Positions 55,874 through 64,000 of a DNA stretch of 64,000 bases are shown here, in pieces (the first letter of the stretch is position 1; each line of letters opens with the position of its first letter). The notes under the pieces were generated by a model that searched no databases, had not been told where the DNA came from, and saw nothing but the letters and a program-made list of their open reading frames with translations. This stretch comes from Paracoccus salipaludis (GTDB lineage: Bacteria > Pseudomonadota > Alphaproteobacteria > Rhodobacterales > Rhodobacteraceae). The stretch is from the NCBI RefSeq assembly GCF_002287065.1, contig NZ_NSJZ01000003.1:124001-188000 (forward strand). Reading direction: 5' to 3'. Both the position numbers and the translations under genes were made by a program.

Positions 55874-56611
55874 TCAAAGGCTGGAACAAAGGTGGCCGCC
55901 ATCGACGACGATGGACGAGCCGGTCATGTAGCGGGCCTCGTCCGAGCAGAGCAGCCGCAAGGGCGCGTCGAGGTCGGCAAGCTGCCCGAGCCTGCGCTGC
56001 GGGATGCGCCTGATCAATGCCTGTCCCGCCTCGGTCGCGAAGAAGTCGCGGTTCAGCGGCGTCTCGATATAGCCGGGGCAGAGGGCGTTCACGCGGATGC
56101 CGTAGCGCGCCCATTCCAGGGCAAGCGCCCGCGTCAGCTGCACCACGGCGGCCTTCGACGCGGTATAGGCCGCGACGTTGCCGGCCACGCGGAAGCCCAG
56201 GATCGAGGCCACGTTGACGATGGCCCCGCCGCCCGTGTCGCGCATCCGTCGCGCCGCCGCCTGCGCCACATGGAAGACGCCCTTGACGTTGGTGTCCAGC
56301 ACGGCGCCGAACTCGGCCGGGTCGGTGTCGATGGCAGGGGTCGTCGCGGTGACGCCCGCGTTGTTCACCACCACGTCGATGCGCCCCTCGACTTGCGCGA
56401 AACCCGCCGCGACCGAACCCGGATCGGCCACGTCCATCGCCACCGCCAGCGCCGTCCCGCCTGCGTCGCGGATCGCCCCGACCTGATCGGCGATCTTGCC
56501 CTCGCTGCGGGCGGCGAGGATCACCCGCGCCCCATCCCTGGCCAGCACAGCCGCGAAATGCGCCCCAAGCCCGCTCGAGGCTCCGGTGACGAGAATGGTC
56601 TTCTGCGACAT
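55874..56611 (-). CDS. Short-chain dehydrogenase (FabG-like)
   Basis: A 245-residue SDR. TGASSGLG at 9-16, NNAGV, the active site Ser in NVASILG, Y-T-A-S-K, and PGYIETPLNRDF are classical SDR motifs with NAD(P) use. It is the first gene of the operon with the dehydrogenase and kinase, so a 3-hydroxyacyl-CoA or keto acid step is likely. ATG 56611 follows GAAGGAAAGCCA. Upstream is a 504-bp region without a supported gene. Confidence 0.9.
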   Translation of the reverse strand: MSQKTILVTGASSGLGAHFAAVLARDGARVILAARSEGKIADQVGAIRDAGGTALAVAMDVADPGSVAAGFAQVEGRIDVVVNNAGVTATTPAIDTDPAEFGAVLDTNVKGVFHVAQAAARRMRDTGGGAIVNVASILGFRVAGNVAAYTASKAAVVQLTRALALEWARYGIRVNALCPGYIETPLNRDFFATEAGQALIRRIPQRRLGQLADLDAPLRLLCSDEARYMTGSSIVVDGGHLCSSL

Positions 56612-57115
56612 TGGCTTTCCTTCATCCGCGAGTCCCTGCATGTTGGCGCGGGCCTGCGGCAAACGCCACCCCGCGCGGGGCGCGGCCGGCAGTCGGCGGC
56701 GGCCAGCCCTTCAGGACAGAGAGACGCCTTCCCACCAGCGCCGGGGCGCGGCGCTCGAATCGGCATCCGGGCTGGTCCGCAAGCCGCATCCATCCTGCCG
56801 CCTGACGCGCCACGGACCGTTCTGACGGCGCCCCGGGAAAGCGGAACGCATGACGAGGACCACGCGCCAGGCGGCAGGGGCGATGCTTTCCCCCGGAGCG
56901 ACCATCCACGATCTCGGCGACCGTGCCGGCCATGTTCGAGACGATCATCCAGCAGGTCGGTGGTGCAGGCGACGGCCGTCCCCGAGATGTCTGCGGATGC
57001 TGCCCCGCATCGGCCGGGGCAGGGCCGAGAGCACCCGCCTTGACCTCGCGCCCCGCCGGGCGCACATCGGCGGCCCGGCAGAAACCGCAGCTTAGCGAAG
57101 GCGACGTAACCGATC
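56612..57115. other. 504-bp gap without a supported gene
   Basis: Open frames exist on both strands (for example 56622-57065 minus), but they have weak codon signals, unusual Cys/Arg-rich translations and no recognisable domain. I see no terminator, tRNA or mobile element. The region holds the presumed promoters of the SDR operon and of the glycosyltransferase. A degenerate gene is possible but not shown. Confidence 0.5.
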
Positions 57116-58114
57116 ATGCAGGACCAGGTGCCGGCGAGGCACGCGCCGAACGACCCGGAACACGGCCCAGGGCCGCTCGGCCATGTCCTTGTGACGTCGA
57201 TGCGGGACGAGGGCCCTTATGCGCTTGAGTTCGTGGCCCATCACCGGGCCGTCGGCTTCGATCGCATCTTCATCGCCTCGAACGATTGCCGCGACGGGAC
57301 GGACCTGCTGCTGGACGCGCTGGACCGGACCGGCGCGATCACCCATTTCCGCAGCGCCGTCCGGCCCGGCGACGTGCCGCAGCACGCGGCCTATGCGGCC
57401 ATGCGGAAGCGATACGGGCTGGACCGCGCCGACTGGCTGATGGTGCTTGATGCCGACGAGTTCCTGGACGTGACCACCGGCACCGGGCGCGTGCAGGATC
57501 TGACGGCCGCGGCGGGCGGGGGGGCGGACATCGTCATGCTGAACGCCCGGACCTTCGGAACGGCCGAAGAGCAGGAGTGGCGCCCCGGCCTTGTCACCGA
57601 GCAGTTCACCCGGCGCCTGCCCGAGCGCCACCGCGCGAACGGGCCGGTCAAGACGCTGGCCCGCGGGATCGGCCGTTTCCGCCACATCCACAACCACTCG
57701 GTGATGGGCTATGCGGGACCGGGCGACCTGACGGTGATGCGCGCCGACGGCTCGACCTTCGCCATTCCGCCGCGCGAGAAGATGTGGACACGGCTGCGGA
57801 ACGTGCCGGTGGACGAGATCCGCCATGGCCTTGCGCATTACAACCATTACGCGGTGAAGTCGCTGGCCTCGTTCCTGCTGCGGCAGGACCGCGGACGCGG
57901 CGCGGCGCCCAAGGGCGAGGGCAACACCCGCCACACGGACCGGTATTTCGAACGCATCGCCAATGCCCGCATCCGCGACGACGGCTTCGCCACACGCCAC
58001 GGGGCGGCGCTGCGGGCGGAATACGCGCGGCTGATGTCCATCCCGGAGGTCGCCGCTGCGCAGGCCGAGACCGAGCGCCGCTACGGGGCGCTGATCGAGG
58101 CCCTCGTGCTTTGA
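57116..58114 (+). CDS. Glycosyltransferase family 2-like protein
   Basis: A 332-residue protein of the Glyco_tranf_2_4 type. VLVTSMRDEGPYALEFVAHHRAVGFDRIFIASNDCRDGTDLLLDAL (57181-57317) is the opening strand-helix, and DWLMVLDADEFLDV carries the D-x-D motif. HYNHYAVKSLASFLLRQDRGRG lies near the end, as in several bacterial homologues. It probably glycosylates a surface polymer. Unlike the pairs at the window's left, it stands alone. Converges with purF with one base between the stops. Confidence 0.78.
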   Translation: MQDQVPARHAPNDPEHGPGPLGHVLVTSMRDEGPYALEFVAHHRAVGFDRIFIASNDCRDGTDLLLDALDRTGAITHFRSAVRPGDVPQHAAYAAMRKRYGLDRADWLMVLDADEFLDVTTGTGRVQDLTAAAGGGADIVMLNARTFGTAEEQEWRPGLVTEQFTRRLPERHRANGPVKTLARGIGRFRHIHNHSVMGYAGPGDLTVMRADGSTFAIPPREKMWTRLRNVPVDEIRHGLAHYNHYAVKSLASFLLRQDRGRGAAPKGEGNTRHTDRYFERIANARIRDDGFATRHGAALRAEYARLMSIPEVAAAQAETERRYGALIEALVL

Positions 58115-58115
58115 C

Positions 58116-59669
58116 CTATTCGGCGGCGCGCGTCGCGCTGTTGGGCGTCAGCGTGTGGTCCACGGGCTGGTAGCCCGTCTGGTCTTCCTGCGCCTCGGCA
58201 TCGCCCGACAGCGGATCGGGCTTCATGCGGAAGCCGCGCTCGAGCTGGTCGAAGGGCGCGACCGGGTAATCGCCCGAGAAGCAGGCATCGCAATACTGCG
58301 GGCACGAGGCGTTGCGCCCCTGCGCCTCGCCCACGGCGCGGTAAAGCCCGTCCAGCGAGACGAAGGCGAGGCTGTCCACGCCGATCCAGTCGCGCATCTC
58401 CTCGGGCGACATGTTCGCGGCCAGCAGCTTGTCGCGGTCGGGCGTGTCCACGCCGTAGAAGCAGGGCCAGGCGGTCGGCGGCGAGGCGATGCGGAAATGC
58501 ACCTCGGCCGCCCCCGCGTCGAGGATCATGTCCTTGATCTTGCGGCTGGTCGTTCCGCGCACGACGGAATCGTCCACCAGCACGATGCGCTTGCCCTTCA
58601 CCAGCGCGCGGTTGACGTTCAGCTTCAGCCGGACGCCCATGTTGCGGATCTGCTCGGTCGGCTCGATGAAGGTGCGGCCCATGTACTGGTTGCGGATGAT
58701 CCCCATGCCGAAGGGGATGCCGCTTTCGCGCGCATAGCCGATGGCGGCGGGGGTGCCGCTGTCGGGGACGGGGCAGACGAGATCCGCGTCCACCGGCGCC
58801 TCGCGCGCCAGTTCCACGCCGATCTGGCTGCGGGTTTCATAAACCGAGCGGCCGCCGATGATGGAATCGGGTCGGCTGAAATAGACATGCTCGAAGATGC
58901 AGAAGCGCCCCGTGGCCGGGCCGAAGGGACGCGAGCTTTCGACTTGGCCCTTCGAGATGACCACCATCTCGCCCGGCTCGATCTCGCGCACGAACTCGGC
59001 GCCGATGATGTCCAGCGCGCAGGTTTCGGACGCCAGCGCATAGCCGTCGCCGGCCAGCTTGCCCAGCACCAGCGGGCGCACGCCCAGGGGGTCGCGCACG
59101 CCGATCAGCTTGGTGCGCGTCATGGCGATGACCGAAAAGGCGCCCTCGACCCGGCGCAGCGCGTCCTTCATCCGTTCCGGGATGTTGCGCTGGATGGAAC
59201 GCGCCATGAGGTGGATGATGCATTCCGAGTCCGAGCCGGACTGGAAGATCGAGCCGCGCTCGATCAGTTCGCGGCGCAGGGCGACGGCATTGGTGATGTT
59301 GCCGTTATGGGCGATGGCGCAGCCGCCCATGGCGAATTCGCCGAAAAAGGGCTGGACGTCCCGGATCGCCGGGCCCTTGGCGCCTGCCGTCGAGTAGCGG
59401 ACATGGCCGATGGCAAGGTCGCCCGGCAGCGTCTCCATCAGGGACGCCTTGGTGAAGTTGTCGCGGACATAGCCGAAGCGATGGGCGCTGTTGAAGCCGG
59501 TCTCGGGGTCGAAGGCGACGATGCCGCCGGCTTCCTGTCCCCGGTGCTGCAGGGCATGCAGGCCGAGGGCCACGAAGTTCGCCGCATCGGCCATGCCGAT
59601 GACGCCGAAGACGCCGCATTCCTCGTGCAGCCGGTCGCTGTCGAAGGGGTCCGCAAGAAAGGGCTGCAT
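58116..59669 (-). CDS. purF: Amidophosphoribosyltransferase
   Basis: A 517-residue enzyme that makes phosphoribosylamine from PRPP and glutamine, first step of purine synthesis. Residues 1-17 are a short propeptide; processing would expose Cys18 (HEECGVFGVIG), the Ntn nucleophile. VLVDDSVVRGTTSRKI is the PRPP-binding loop. The C-terminus (ALNSATRAAE-like) is variable. It follows cvpA by 146 bp on the same strand, as in many bacteria; a 19-bp palindrome lies in the gap. Confidence 0.96.
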   Translation of the reverse strand: MQPFLADPFDSDRLHEECGVFGVIGMADAANFVALGLHALQHRGQEAGGIVAFDPETGFNSAHRFGYVRDNFTKASLMETLPGDLAIGHVRYSTAGAKGPAIRDVQPFFGEFAMGGCAIAHNGNITNAVALRRELIERGSIFQSGSDSECIIHLMARSIQRNIPERMKDALRRVEGAFSVIAMTRTKLIGVRDPLGVRPLVLGKLAGDGYALASETCALDIIGAEFVREIEPGEMVVISKGQVESSRPFGPATGRFCIFEHVYFSRPDSIIGGRSVYETRSQIGVELAREAPVDADLVCPVPDSGTPAAIGYARESGIPFGMGIIRNQYMGRTFIEPTEQIRNMGVRLKLNVNRALVKGKRIVLVDDSVVRGTTSRKIKDMILDAGAAEVHFRIASPPTAWPCFYGVDTPDRDKLLAANMSPEEMRDWIGVDSLAFVSLDGLYRAVGEAQGRNASCPQYCDACFSGDYPVAPFDQLERGFRMKPDPLSGDAEAQEDQTGYQPVDHTLTPNSATRAAE

Positions 59670-59722
59670 CGCGTCGGCCTGTGGCTGTCGGAAGGGAAAC
59701 GAGATCGCTCAGGAGGGCAGGC

Positions 59723-59741
59723 GCGGCCCGACTCGGGCCGC
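59723..59741. other. 19-bp perfect palindrome in the cvpA-purF gap
   Basis: GCGGCCCGACTCGGGCCGC, arms of 9 with one central base. It folds as a GCGGCCC/GGGCCGC hairpin with a 5-nt loop, 54 bp before the purF ATG. No U-run, so it is not a plain terminator. It may be an operator or leader hairpin. Confidence 0.45.
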
Positions 59742-59815
59742 CGCCGAGGCGTTATGTAGGGGGACGGGCAGGGAAAGTCACGCCCGCGCCACGCAATTCT
59801 GCCCTGCGTCGCAGG

Positions 59816-60439
59816 TCAGGTCCCGCTGGTGGCCTGGGCTGGGGCGGGAGCCGAGGGGGGGGCCGAGGGCGTGACCGTCGCGCCGGTCGGGCTGCAGTCG
59901 CGGACCAGCTGCTCGAACCGGGCGGCCAGCCAGCCGGGTGCATCCTGCGGGATCTGCTGGTTCAGCCGCCCGCTCATCTGCTGGAAGACCTGCGCCGACC
60001 GCGACTGGTCCACCATGGCCACGCGCTGCGTCGTCATCACGCGGTCGTAGACGATAAGGGCGATCACGACCAGCAGGATGCCGCGCGCGACCCCGAACAG
60101 GAAGCCCATGCCCTGGTCCACGCCGCCCAGCGCCGACCGCTGCACGACCGACGAGAACAGCGGTGTCAGGATGGAGAACAGGACCAGCGCCAGGGCGAAG
60201 ACCACGGCAAAGCCCGCGATCATGCCCAGTTCGCAGTTGTCGGCGATGATGCTGTCCAGATAGGGGACCTGCGCGATCAGCGGCCGCATGGCGGCGGCGA
60301 AGATGAAGGCCAGCACGGCCGCGCCGATCCAGCCCAGGATCGCCAGCGATTCGCGCACGAAGCCGCGCGAATAGGCCAGGATGGCCGACAGGATGATGAC
60401 GGCAGCCACGATGCCGTCGATCAGGGTGAAACCGTCCAT
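59816..60439 (-). CDS. cvpA: CvpA family membrane protein
   Basis: A 207-residue integral membrane protein with about four hydrophobic segments, in the CvpA family once linked to colicin V. LIDGIVAAVIILSAILAYSRGFVRESLAILGWIGAAVLAFIFA is the family start, VLFSILTPLFSSVVQRSALGGVDQGMGFLFGVARGILLVVIALIV the second half. The C-terminal 50 residues are Pro/Ala-rich (APPSAPAPAQATSGT). Lies between radA and purF, 46 bp after radA. Confidence 0.92.
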   Translation of the reverse strand: MDGFTLIDGIVAAVIILSAILAYSRGFVRESLAILGWIGAAVLAFIFAAAMRPLIAQVPYLDSIIADNCELGMIAGFAVVFALALVLFSILTPLFSSVVQRSALGGVDQGMGFLFGVARGILLVVIALIVYDRVMTTQRVAMVDQSRSAQVFQQMSGRLNQQIPQDAPGWLAARFEQLVRDCSPTGATVTPSAPPSAPAPAQATSGT

Positions 60440-60485
60440 TTCTACCGCCCTCTGTGCGGGCCTTGGCCCGGCATGCTTGGGGCGG

Positions 60486-61850
60486 TCATCCGGCTCCGAA
60501 TGTCTCGCCCGTGAAACTGGTCAGATCGGCGACCCGCGCAAGGCTCATGCCGCCGCCGCCCTCGACCTTCTGGACCTCGGGCAGGATGGCCCGGGAAAAA
60601 CCAAGTTTCTGCGCCTCTTTCAACCTGTTTTCCGCCTGCGCGACAGGGCGCAGCGCCCCAGACAGGCTCACCTCGCCGAAAAACACCGTTTCGGCGGGCA
60701 GGGCGTGGTCCTCGCGGGCGCTGAGAAGCGCCGCCGCGACGGCCAGGTCGGCGGCGGGTTCGGCGACCCGCATGCCCCCGGCAACGTTCAGGAAGACGTC
60801 CAGCCCGGCGAAGGGGATGCCGCAGCGCGCCTCCAGCACGGCGAGGATGGTCGAGACGCGGCCGCCGTCCAGCCCCACAACCGTGCGGCGCGGCGCGGCC
60901 AGCGTCGAGGGCGCGACCAGCGCCTGAATTTCCGTCAGCACGGGACGCGTGCCCTCGATCCCCGCGAAGACCGCGCTGCCGGGCACGGGCTCGCCCCGTT
61001 CGGACAGGAACAGGGCCGAGGGGTTGGCGACCTCGGACAGGCCGCCGCCGGTCATTTCGAAGACGCCGATCTCGCCCGAAGGGCCGAAGCGGTTCTTGAC
61101 GGCGCGCAGGATGCGGAACTGGTGGCCACGCTCGCCCTCGAAGTAAAGCACGGTGTCCACCATGTGCTCGACCACGCGGGGACCGGCGATCTGGCCTTCC
61201 TTGGTGACATGGCCGACAAGGATCACCGCGACCCCGGACCGCTTGGCGAAGGTGACGAGTTCATGCGCGGCGGAACGGACCTGCCCCACGCTGCCGGGCG
61301 CGGCGTCCACGGTGTCGGACCACAAGGTCTGGATCGAGTCGATCACGGCCACGTCGGGGCGTTCGGCGTCCAGCGTCGTCAGGATGTCGCGCAGGGCGGT
61401 TTCCGTGCCCAGCCGCACGGGGGCATCCGACAGCCCCAGCCGCTGCGCCCGCATCCGAAGCTGCGCGCCCGCTTCCTCGCCGCTGATGTAGACGGCGGCG
61501 GTGCCGCGGCGCGCGAAGGCCGCGGCCGCCTGCAGCATCAGCGTGGACTTGCCGATGCCCGGATCGCCGCCGACCAGGATGGCGCTGCCGGGCACCAGCC
61601 CGCCGCCCAGCACGCGGTCCAGTTCCTCGATGCCGGAAGGCGCACGGGCGGGCGGCGGCTCGGTCGAGGACAGCCCGCTCAGCGGGATCGCGCGGCCGCG
61701 CTGGGCCCCGAGGCCCCGGCCGGGTCCCTGGCTGAGCGGGGCTTCCTCGACGATGGTGTTCCACTCGCCGCAAGCCTCGCAGCGGCCGGACCACTTGCGA
61801 TGGGACGCACCGCAGGCGGTGCAGGTGAAGGAGGTGACGGGTTTGGCCAT
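60486..61850 (-). CDS. radA: DNA repair protein RadA (Sms)
   Basis: A 454-residue RecA-like ATPase that processes recombination intermediates. The zinc finger is C-x2-C at 10-13 and C-x2-C at 24-27; GGDPGIGKSTLM is Walker A, VAVIDSIQTLW Walker B, and AVKNRFGPSGEIGVF the RadA-specific KNRFG motif. The C-terminal Lon-like domain follows. The start at 61850 is MAKPVTSFTC, family standard. It precedes cvpA and purF on the minus strand, and is divergent from lolC. Confidence 0.95.
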   Translation of the reverse strand: MAKPVTSFTCTACGASHRKWSGRCEACGEWNTIVEEAPLSQGPGRGLGAQRGRAIPLSGLSSTEPPPARAPSGIEELDRVLGGGLVPGSAILVGGDPGIGKSTLMLQAAAAFARRGTAAVYISGEEAGAQLRMRAQRLGLSDAPVRLGTETALRDILTTLDAERPDVAVIDSIQTLWSDTVDAAPGSVGQVRSAAHELVTFAKRSGVAVILVGHVTKEGQIAGPRVVEHMVDTVLYFEGERGHQFRILRAVKNRFGPSGEIGVFEMTGGGLSEVANPSALFLSERGEPVPGSAVFAGIEGTRPVLTEIQALVAPSTLAAPRRTVVGLDGGRVSTILAVLEARCGIPFAGLDVFLNVAGGMRVAEPAADLAVAAALLSAREDHALPAETVFFGEVSLSGALRPVAQAENRLKEAQKLGFSRAILPEVQKVEGGGGMSLARVADLTSFTGETFGAG

Positions 61851-61929
61851 GCCCGCTTGTGGCAGAGGTTCGGGGGCAGGGGCAAGACGCGGGGCGCTGC
61901 CCATGAATGGCGCCCCCCGCCCCATCCAT

Positions 61930-61955
61930 CCCGGGATACTTGAGGACAGAAGATG
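61930..61955 (+). repeat. Dispersed intergenic element, copy c
   Basis: CCCGGGA, then TACTTG, then AGGACAGAAGATG. It matches the copy at 10888 in both fixed blocks, with equal spacing. It lies between radA and lolC. In its -AT- part it also resembles copies a and b, so all four form one family. Confidence 0.6.
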
Positions 61956-62048
61956 AAGCGCGGCGTCCCGCCACGCTCACGCCCTTGTCGCCTTGCATCG
62001 CGGACGCGCTGCGGCCAGTTTGCGCCGACCTTTCAGGAAGGCCCCTCG

Positions 62049-63347
62049 ATGGCGAACCCAGCCCCGTTTTCGCGTTACGAGTTCATGATCGCCTGGCGCT
62101 ATCTGCGCGCGCGGCGCGCCGAGGGTGGCGTATCGGTCATGACCTGGATCAGCCTGATCGGGATCGCGCTGGGCGTCATGGCGCTGATCGCCACGCTGGC
62201 GGTCCGTTCCGGCTTCCGGGCCGAGTTCGTGGACACGATCCTGGGGGCGAACGCCCATTCGACGGTCTACCTGCCGCCAAGCTCGATCACCAACGAACTG
62301 ACGGACGAGGTCTATACCGTCGCGGGCACGATCTCGGACTATCCCGCCGCAGTGGACCGGATCGAGGCGCTGCCGGGGGTCCTGCGCGCCGATCCGGTCG
62401 TGCGGGGGCAGGTGATGGCCAGCGTCACCGACCGCTCGAACGTGGCCGAGGTTTACGGGCTGTCGGCCGAGGACCTGGCCGCCATTCCCCGCGTCGCCAA
62501 TTCCGAGACGGCCGAGGGCGACCTTGCGCGTTTCGACACCGGCATTGCCATCGGCGTCGGCATGGCGCGGGAACTGGGCGTCGGCGTGGGCGACGTGGTG
62601 CAGCTGATCTCGCCGCAGGGGGCCCAGACGGCCTTTGGCACCACGCCGCGCATCGCGACCTATCCGGTGGCCTATGTCTTCTCTGCCGGCCGCTACGACA
62701 TCGACCGCACCCGCATCTACATGCCGCTGACCGAAGCGCAGTCCTTCTTCAACCGCGAGGGTGTCGTCGACGAGATCCAGGTCTTCGTTTCCGACCCCGA
62801 GGGCGTGGACGCCCTGACCGTGCCCCTGATGGAGGCGCTGCCTGGCGGGATCGTCTGGACCTGGCGCGACGCCTCGGGGTCGTTCCTGTCGGCGCTCGAC
62901 ATCGAGGATGACGTGATGTTCGTCATCCTGTCGGTGCTGGTGCTGATCGCCTCCATGAACATCACCTCGGGCCTGATCATGCTGGTCAAGAACAAGGGCC
63001 GCGACATCGGCATCCTGCGGACCATGGGCCTGACCGAGGGCGCGATCCTGCGCGTCTTCTTCCTGTGCGGGGCCTTCACCGGCGTCATCGGCACGGTCGC
63101 CGGGGTGATCCTGGGCGTCCTGCTGGCCTTGAACGTGGACAGCATCATGGCGGGGATCAACTGGATCTCGGGCGGGGGGGCCTGGGACCCTTCGGTGCGC
63201 GGCATCTATCGCCTGCCGGCCGAGCTGCGGGGGATCGACATCGCCAAGGCGGTCGGGCTGTCGCTGTTCCTGTCCTTCATCGTCACCATCTTCCCGGCCC
63301 GCCGCGCGGCCCGCATGAACCCGGTCGAGGCCCTGCGCTATGAATGA
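62049..63347 (+). CDS. lolC: LolC/LolE-type lipoprotein-releasing permease
   Basis: A 432-residue inner membrane protein that releases outer-membrane lipoproteins from the inner membrane. Four membrane segments: one near 27-50 ([23 protein letters not shown]), a long periplasmic domain, and three C-terminal helices ([43 protein letters not shown] and others), with the family ending [14 protein letters not shown]. The ATG at 62049 follows a GGAAGGCCCCTCG site. Its stop overlaps lolD by 8 bp. Confidence 0.94.
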   Translation: MANPAPFSRYEFMIAWRYLRARRAEGGVSVMTWISLIGIALGVMALIATLAVRSGFRAEFVDTILGANAHSTVYLPPSSITNELTDEVYTVAGTISDYPAAVDRIEALPGVLRADPVVRGQVMASVTDRSNVAEVYGLSAEDLAAIPRVANSETAEGDLARFDTGIAIGVGMARELGVGVGDVVQLISPQGAQTAFGTTPRIATYPVAYVFSAGRYDIDRTRIYMPLTEAQSFFNREGVVDEIQVFVSDPEGVDALTVPLMEALPGGIVWTWRDASGSFLSALDIEDDVMFVILSVLVLIASMNITSGLIMLVKNKGRDIGILRTMGLTEGAILRVFFLCGAFTGVIGTVAGVILGVLLALNVDSIMAGINWISGGGAWDPSVRGIYRLPAELRGIDIAKAVGLSLFLSFIVTIFPARRAARMNPVEALRYE

Positions 63348-64000
63348 CGTCCTGAGGCTGGAAGGCATCGCCAAGACCTACAACCCCGGCACCCCCGGCG
63401 CCGTCGATGTGCTGCGCGGGCTGGACCTGACCGTGGCGCAGGGCGAGGTCGTGGCGCTTGTCGCGCCCTCGGGCGCGGGGAAATCGACGCTGCTGCACAT
63501 CGCGGGGCTGCTGGACACGCCCGACGCGGGCCGAGTGGTGCTGAACGGGCGCGACATGACCAGGCTGCCGGACCGCACCCGGACCGAGGCGCGGCGGCGC
63601 GAGGTCGGCTTCGTCTACCAGTTCCACCACCTGCTGCCCGAGTTCACCGCGCTGGAAAACATCGTCCTGCCGCAGCTTGCCAACGGCGTGACCGATGGCG
63701 CGGCGCGGGCAAGGGCGCGCGACCTGCTGGCACGCGTGGGCCTGACGCCCCGCGCCGATCACCGTCCGGCATCGCTATCTGGGGGCGAGCAGCAGCGCGT
63801 GGCCTTCTGCCGGGCGCTGGCCAACGCCCCGGCGCTGCTGCTGGCGGACGAGCCCACGGGGAACCTGGACCCCGCCACCTCGGACCGGGTCTTCGACGTG
63901 CTGATGGCTCTGGTGCGCGAGACCGGGATGGCGGCGCTGATCGCCACCCACAACCTCGATCTGGCGGGCCGCATGGACCGGGTGGTGCGGCTGGACCGCA
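63340..64000 (+). CDS. lolD: LolD, lipoprotein-releasing ABC ATPase (partial)
   Basis: The first 220 residues or so of the ATPase that powers LolC/E; the 3' end is cut by the window edge. [16 protein letters not shown] is Walker A (first Gly is Ala), [21 protein letters not shown] the LolD Q-loop region, [16 protein letters not shown] the signature, and [13 protein letters not shown]alker B. Start ATG 63340 overlaps lolC by 8 bp. Co-transcribed with lolC. Confidence 0.94.
   Translation, partial: MNDVLRLEGIAKTYNPGTPGAVDVLRGLDLTVAQGEVVALVAPSGAGKSTLLHIAGLLDTPDAGRVVLNGRDMTRLPDRTRTEARRREVGFVYQFHHLLPEFTALENIVLPQLANGVTDGAARARARDLLARVGLTPRADHRPASLSGGEQQRVAFCRALANAPALLLADEPTGNLDPATSDRVFDVLMALVRETGMAALIATHNLDLAGRMDRVVRLDR

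Noticed and set aside
56622..57065. 147-residue minus-strand frame in the gap upstream of the SDR operon
   Set aside because: No domain, atypical composition, no ribosome site at the start. Kept only as part of the gap entry.

Overview
The window is a gene-dense, very GC-rich chromosomal segment, almost certainly from an alphaproteobacterium of the Rhodobacterales (Rhodobacteraceae/Paracoccaceae; Paracoccus-like is my best guess). The evidence is family content: a TIGR02300 FYDLN-acid protein, DUF1150 beside Hsp20, DUF4174 and DUF6497 proteins, a propionyl-CoA carboxylase cluster with small lipoproteins, and a TTTGCAAA palindrome before pccB. There is no transposase, integrase, CRISPR array or rRNA. 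One tRNA gene (Ala, anticodon GGC) lies near 9.5 kb. About 65 protein genes fill nearly all the space, often with 4-8 bp stop/start overlaps.

Layout. 0-2 kb: the end of a sulfate-activation gene (APS kinase domain), a strong terminator, and two glycosyltransferases. 2-4.6 kb: hsp20-DUF1150 (minus), a YdcH-like gene and purEK. 4.6-13.5 kb: housekeeping and accessory enzymes (membrane dipeptidase, oligoendopeptidase F, O-acetylhomoserine sulfhydrylase, UPF0060, tRNA-Ala, FYDLN protein, YgjP-like metalloprotease, GntR regulator, homoserine dehydrogenase, ICMT-like methyltransferase). 13.5-14.8 kb: a hypothetical gene and a second copy of the first glycosyltransferase family. 14.9-24.6 kb: the propionyl-CoA to succinyl-CoA locus (pccB, pccA, methylmalonyl-CoA mutase) with several poorly known small proteins embedded in it. 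24.7-30.4 kb: alr, a membrane protein, MlaE/MlaF-type ABC genes, and phoH-ybeY-corC. 30.4-41.7 kb: a monooxygenase-fold protein, guaA, a thiE-like gene, trmJ, ctaA, an M32 carboxypeptidase, an SDR, and a glutamine-synthetase-like / amidotransferase pair opposite a class V aminotransferase.

41.7-45.9 kb is an efeUOB-type iron uptake operon with a fourth, EfeM-like gene. 46.0-53.5 kb is a tripartite tricarboxylate transporter (two TctC binding proteins flanking TctB-TctA) behind a DctB/DctD-type two-component system whose regulator has GAFPGA in place of GAFTGA. 53.6-56.6 kb is a three-gene operon of SDR, acyl-CoA dehydrogenase and a sugar-kinase-fold phosphotransferase. Its layout suggests the kinase plus dehydrogenase route for 4-hydroxyacyl-CoA known from bacterial levulinate catabolism and from ACAD10/11. 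56.6-57.1 kb has no supported gene. The window ends with a glycosyltransferase, purF-cvpA-radA (minus), and lolC-lolD, the last cut by the window edge.

The genes that best explain each other are the propionyl-CoA genes, the iron operon, the carboxylate transporter with its sensor, and the kinase/dehydrogenase operon, which could feed propionyl-CoA to the first set. No decisive novel system is visible. The most unusual items are the altered GAFTGA loop, the kinase/dehydrogenase operon, the embedded genes of the pcc locus, a dispersed intergenic element present four times, and several clean palindromes at promoters.
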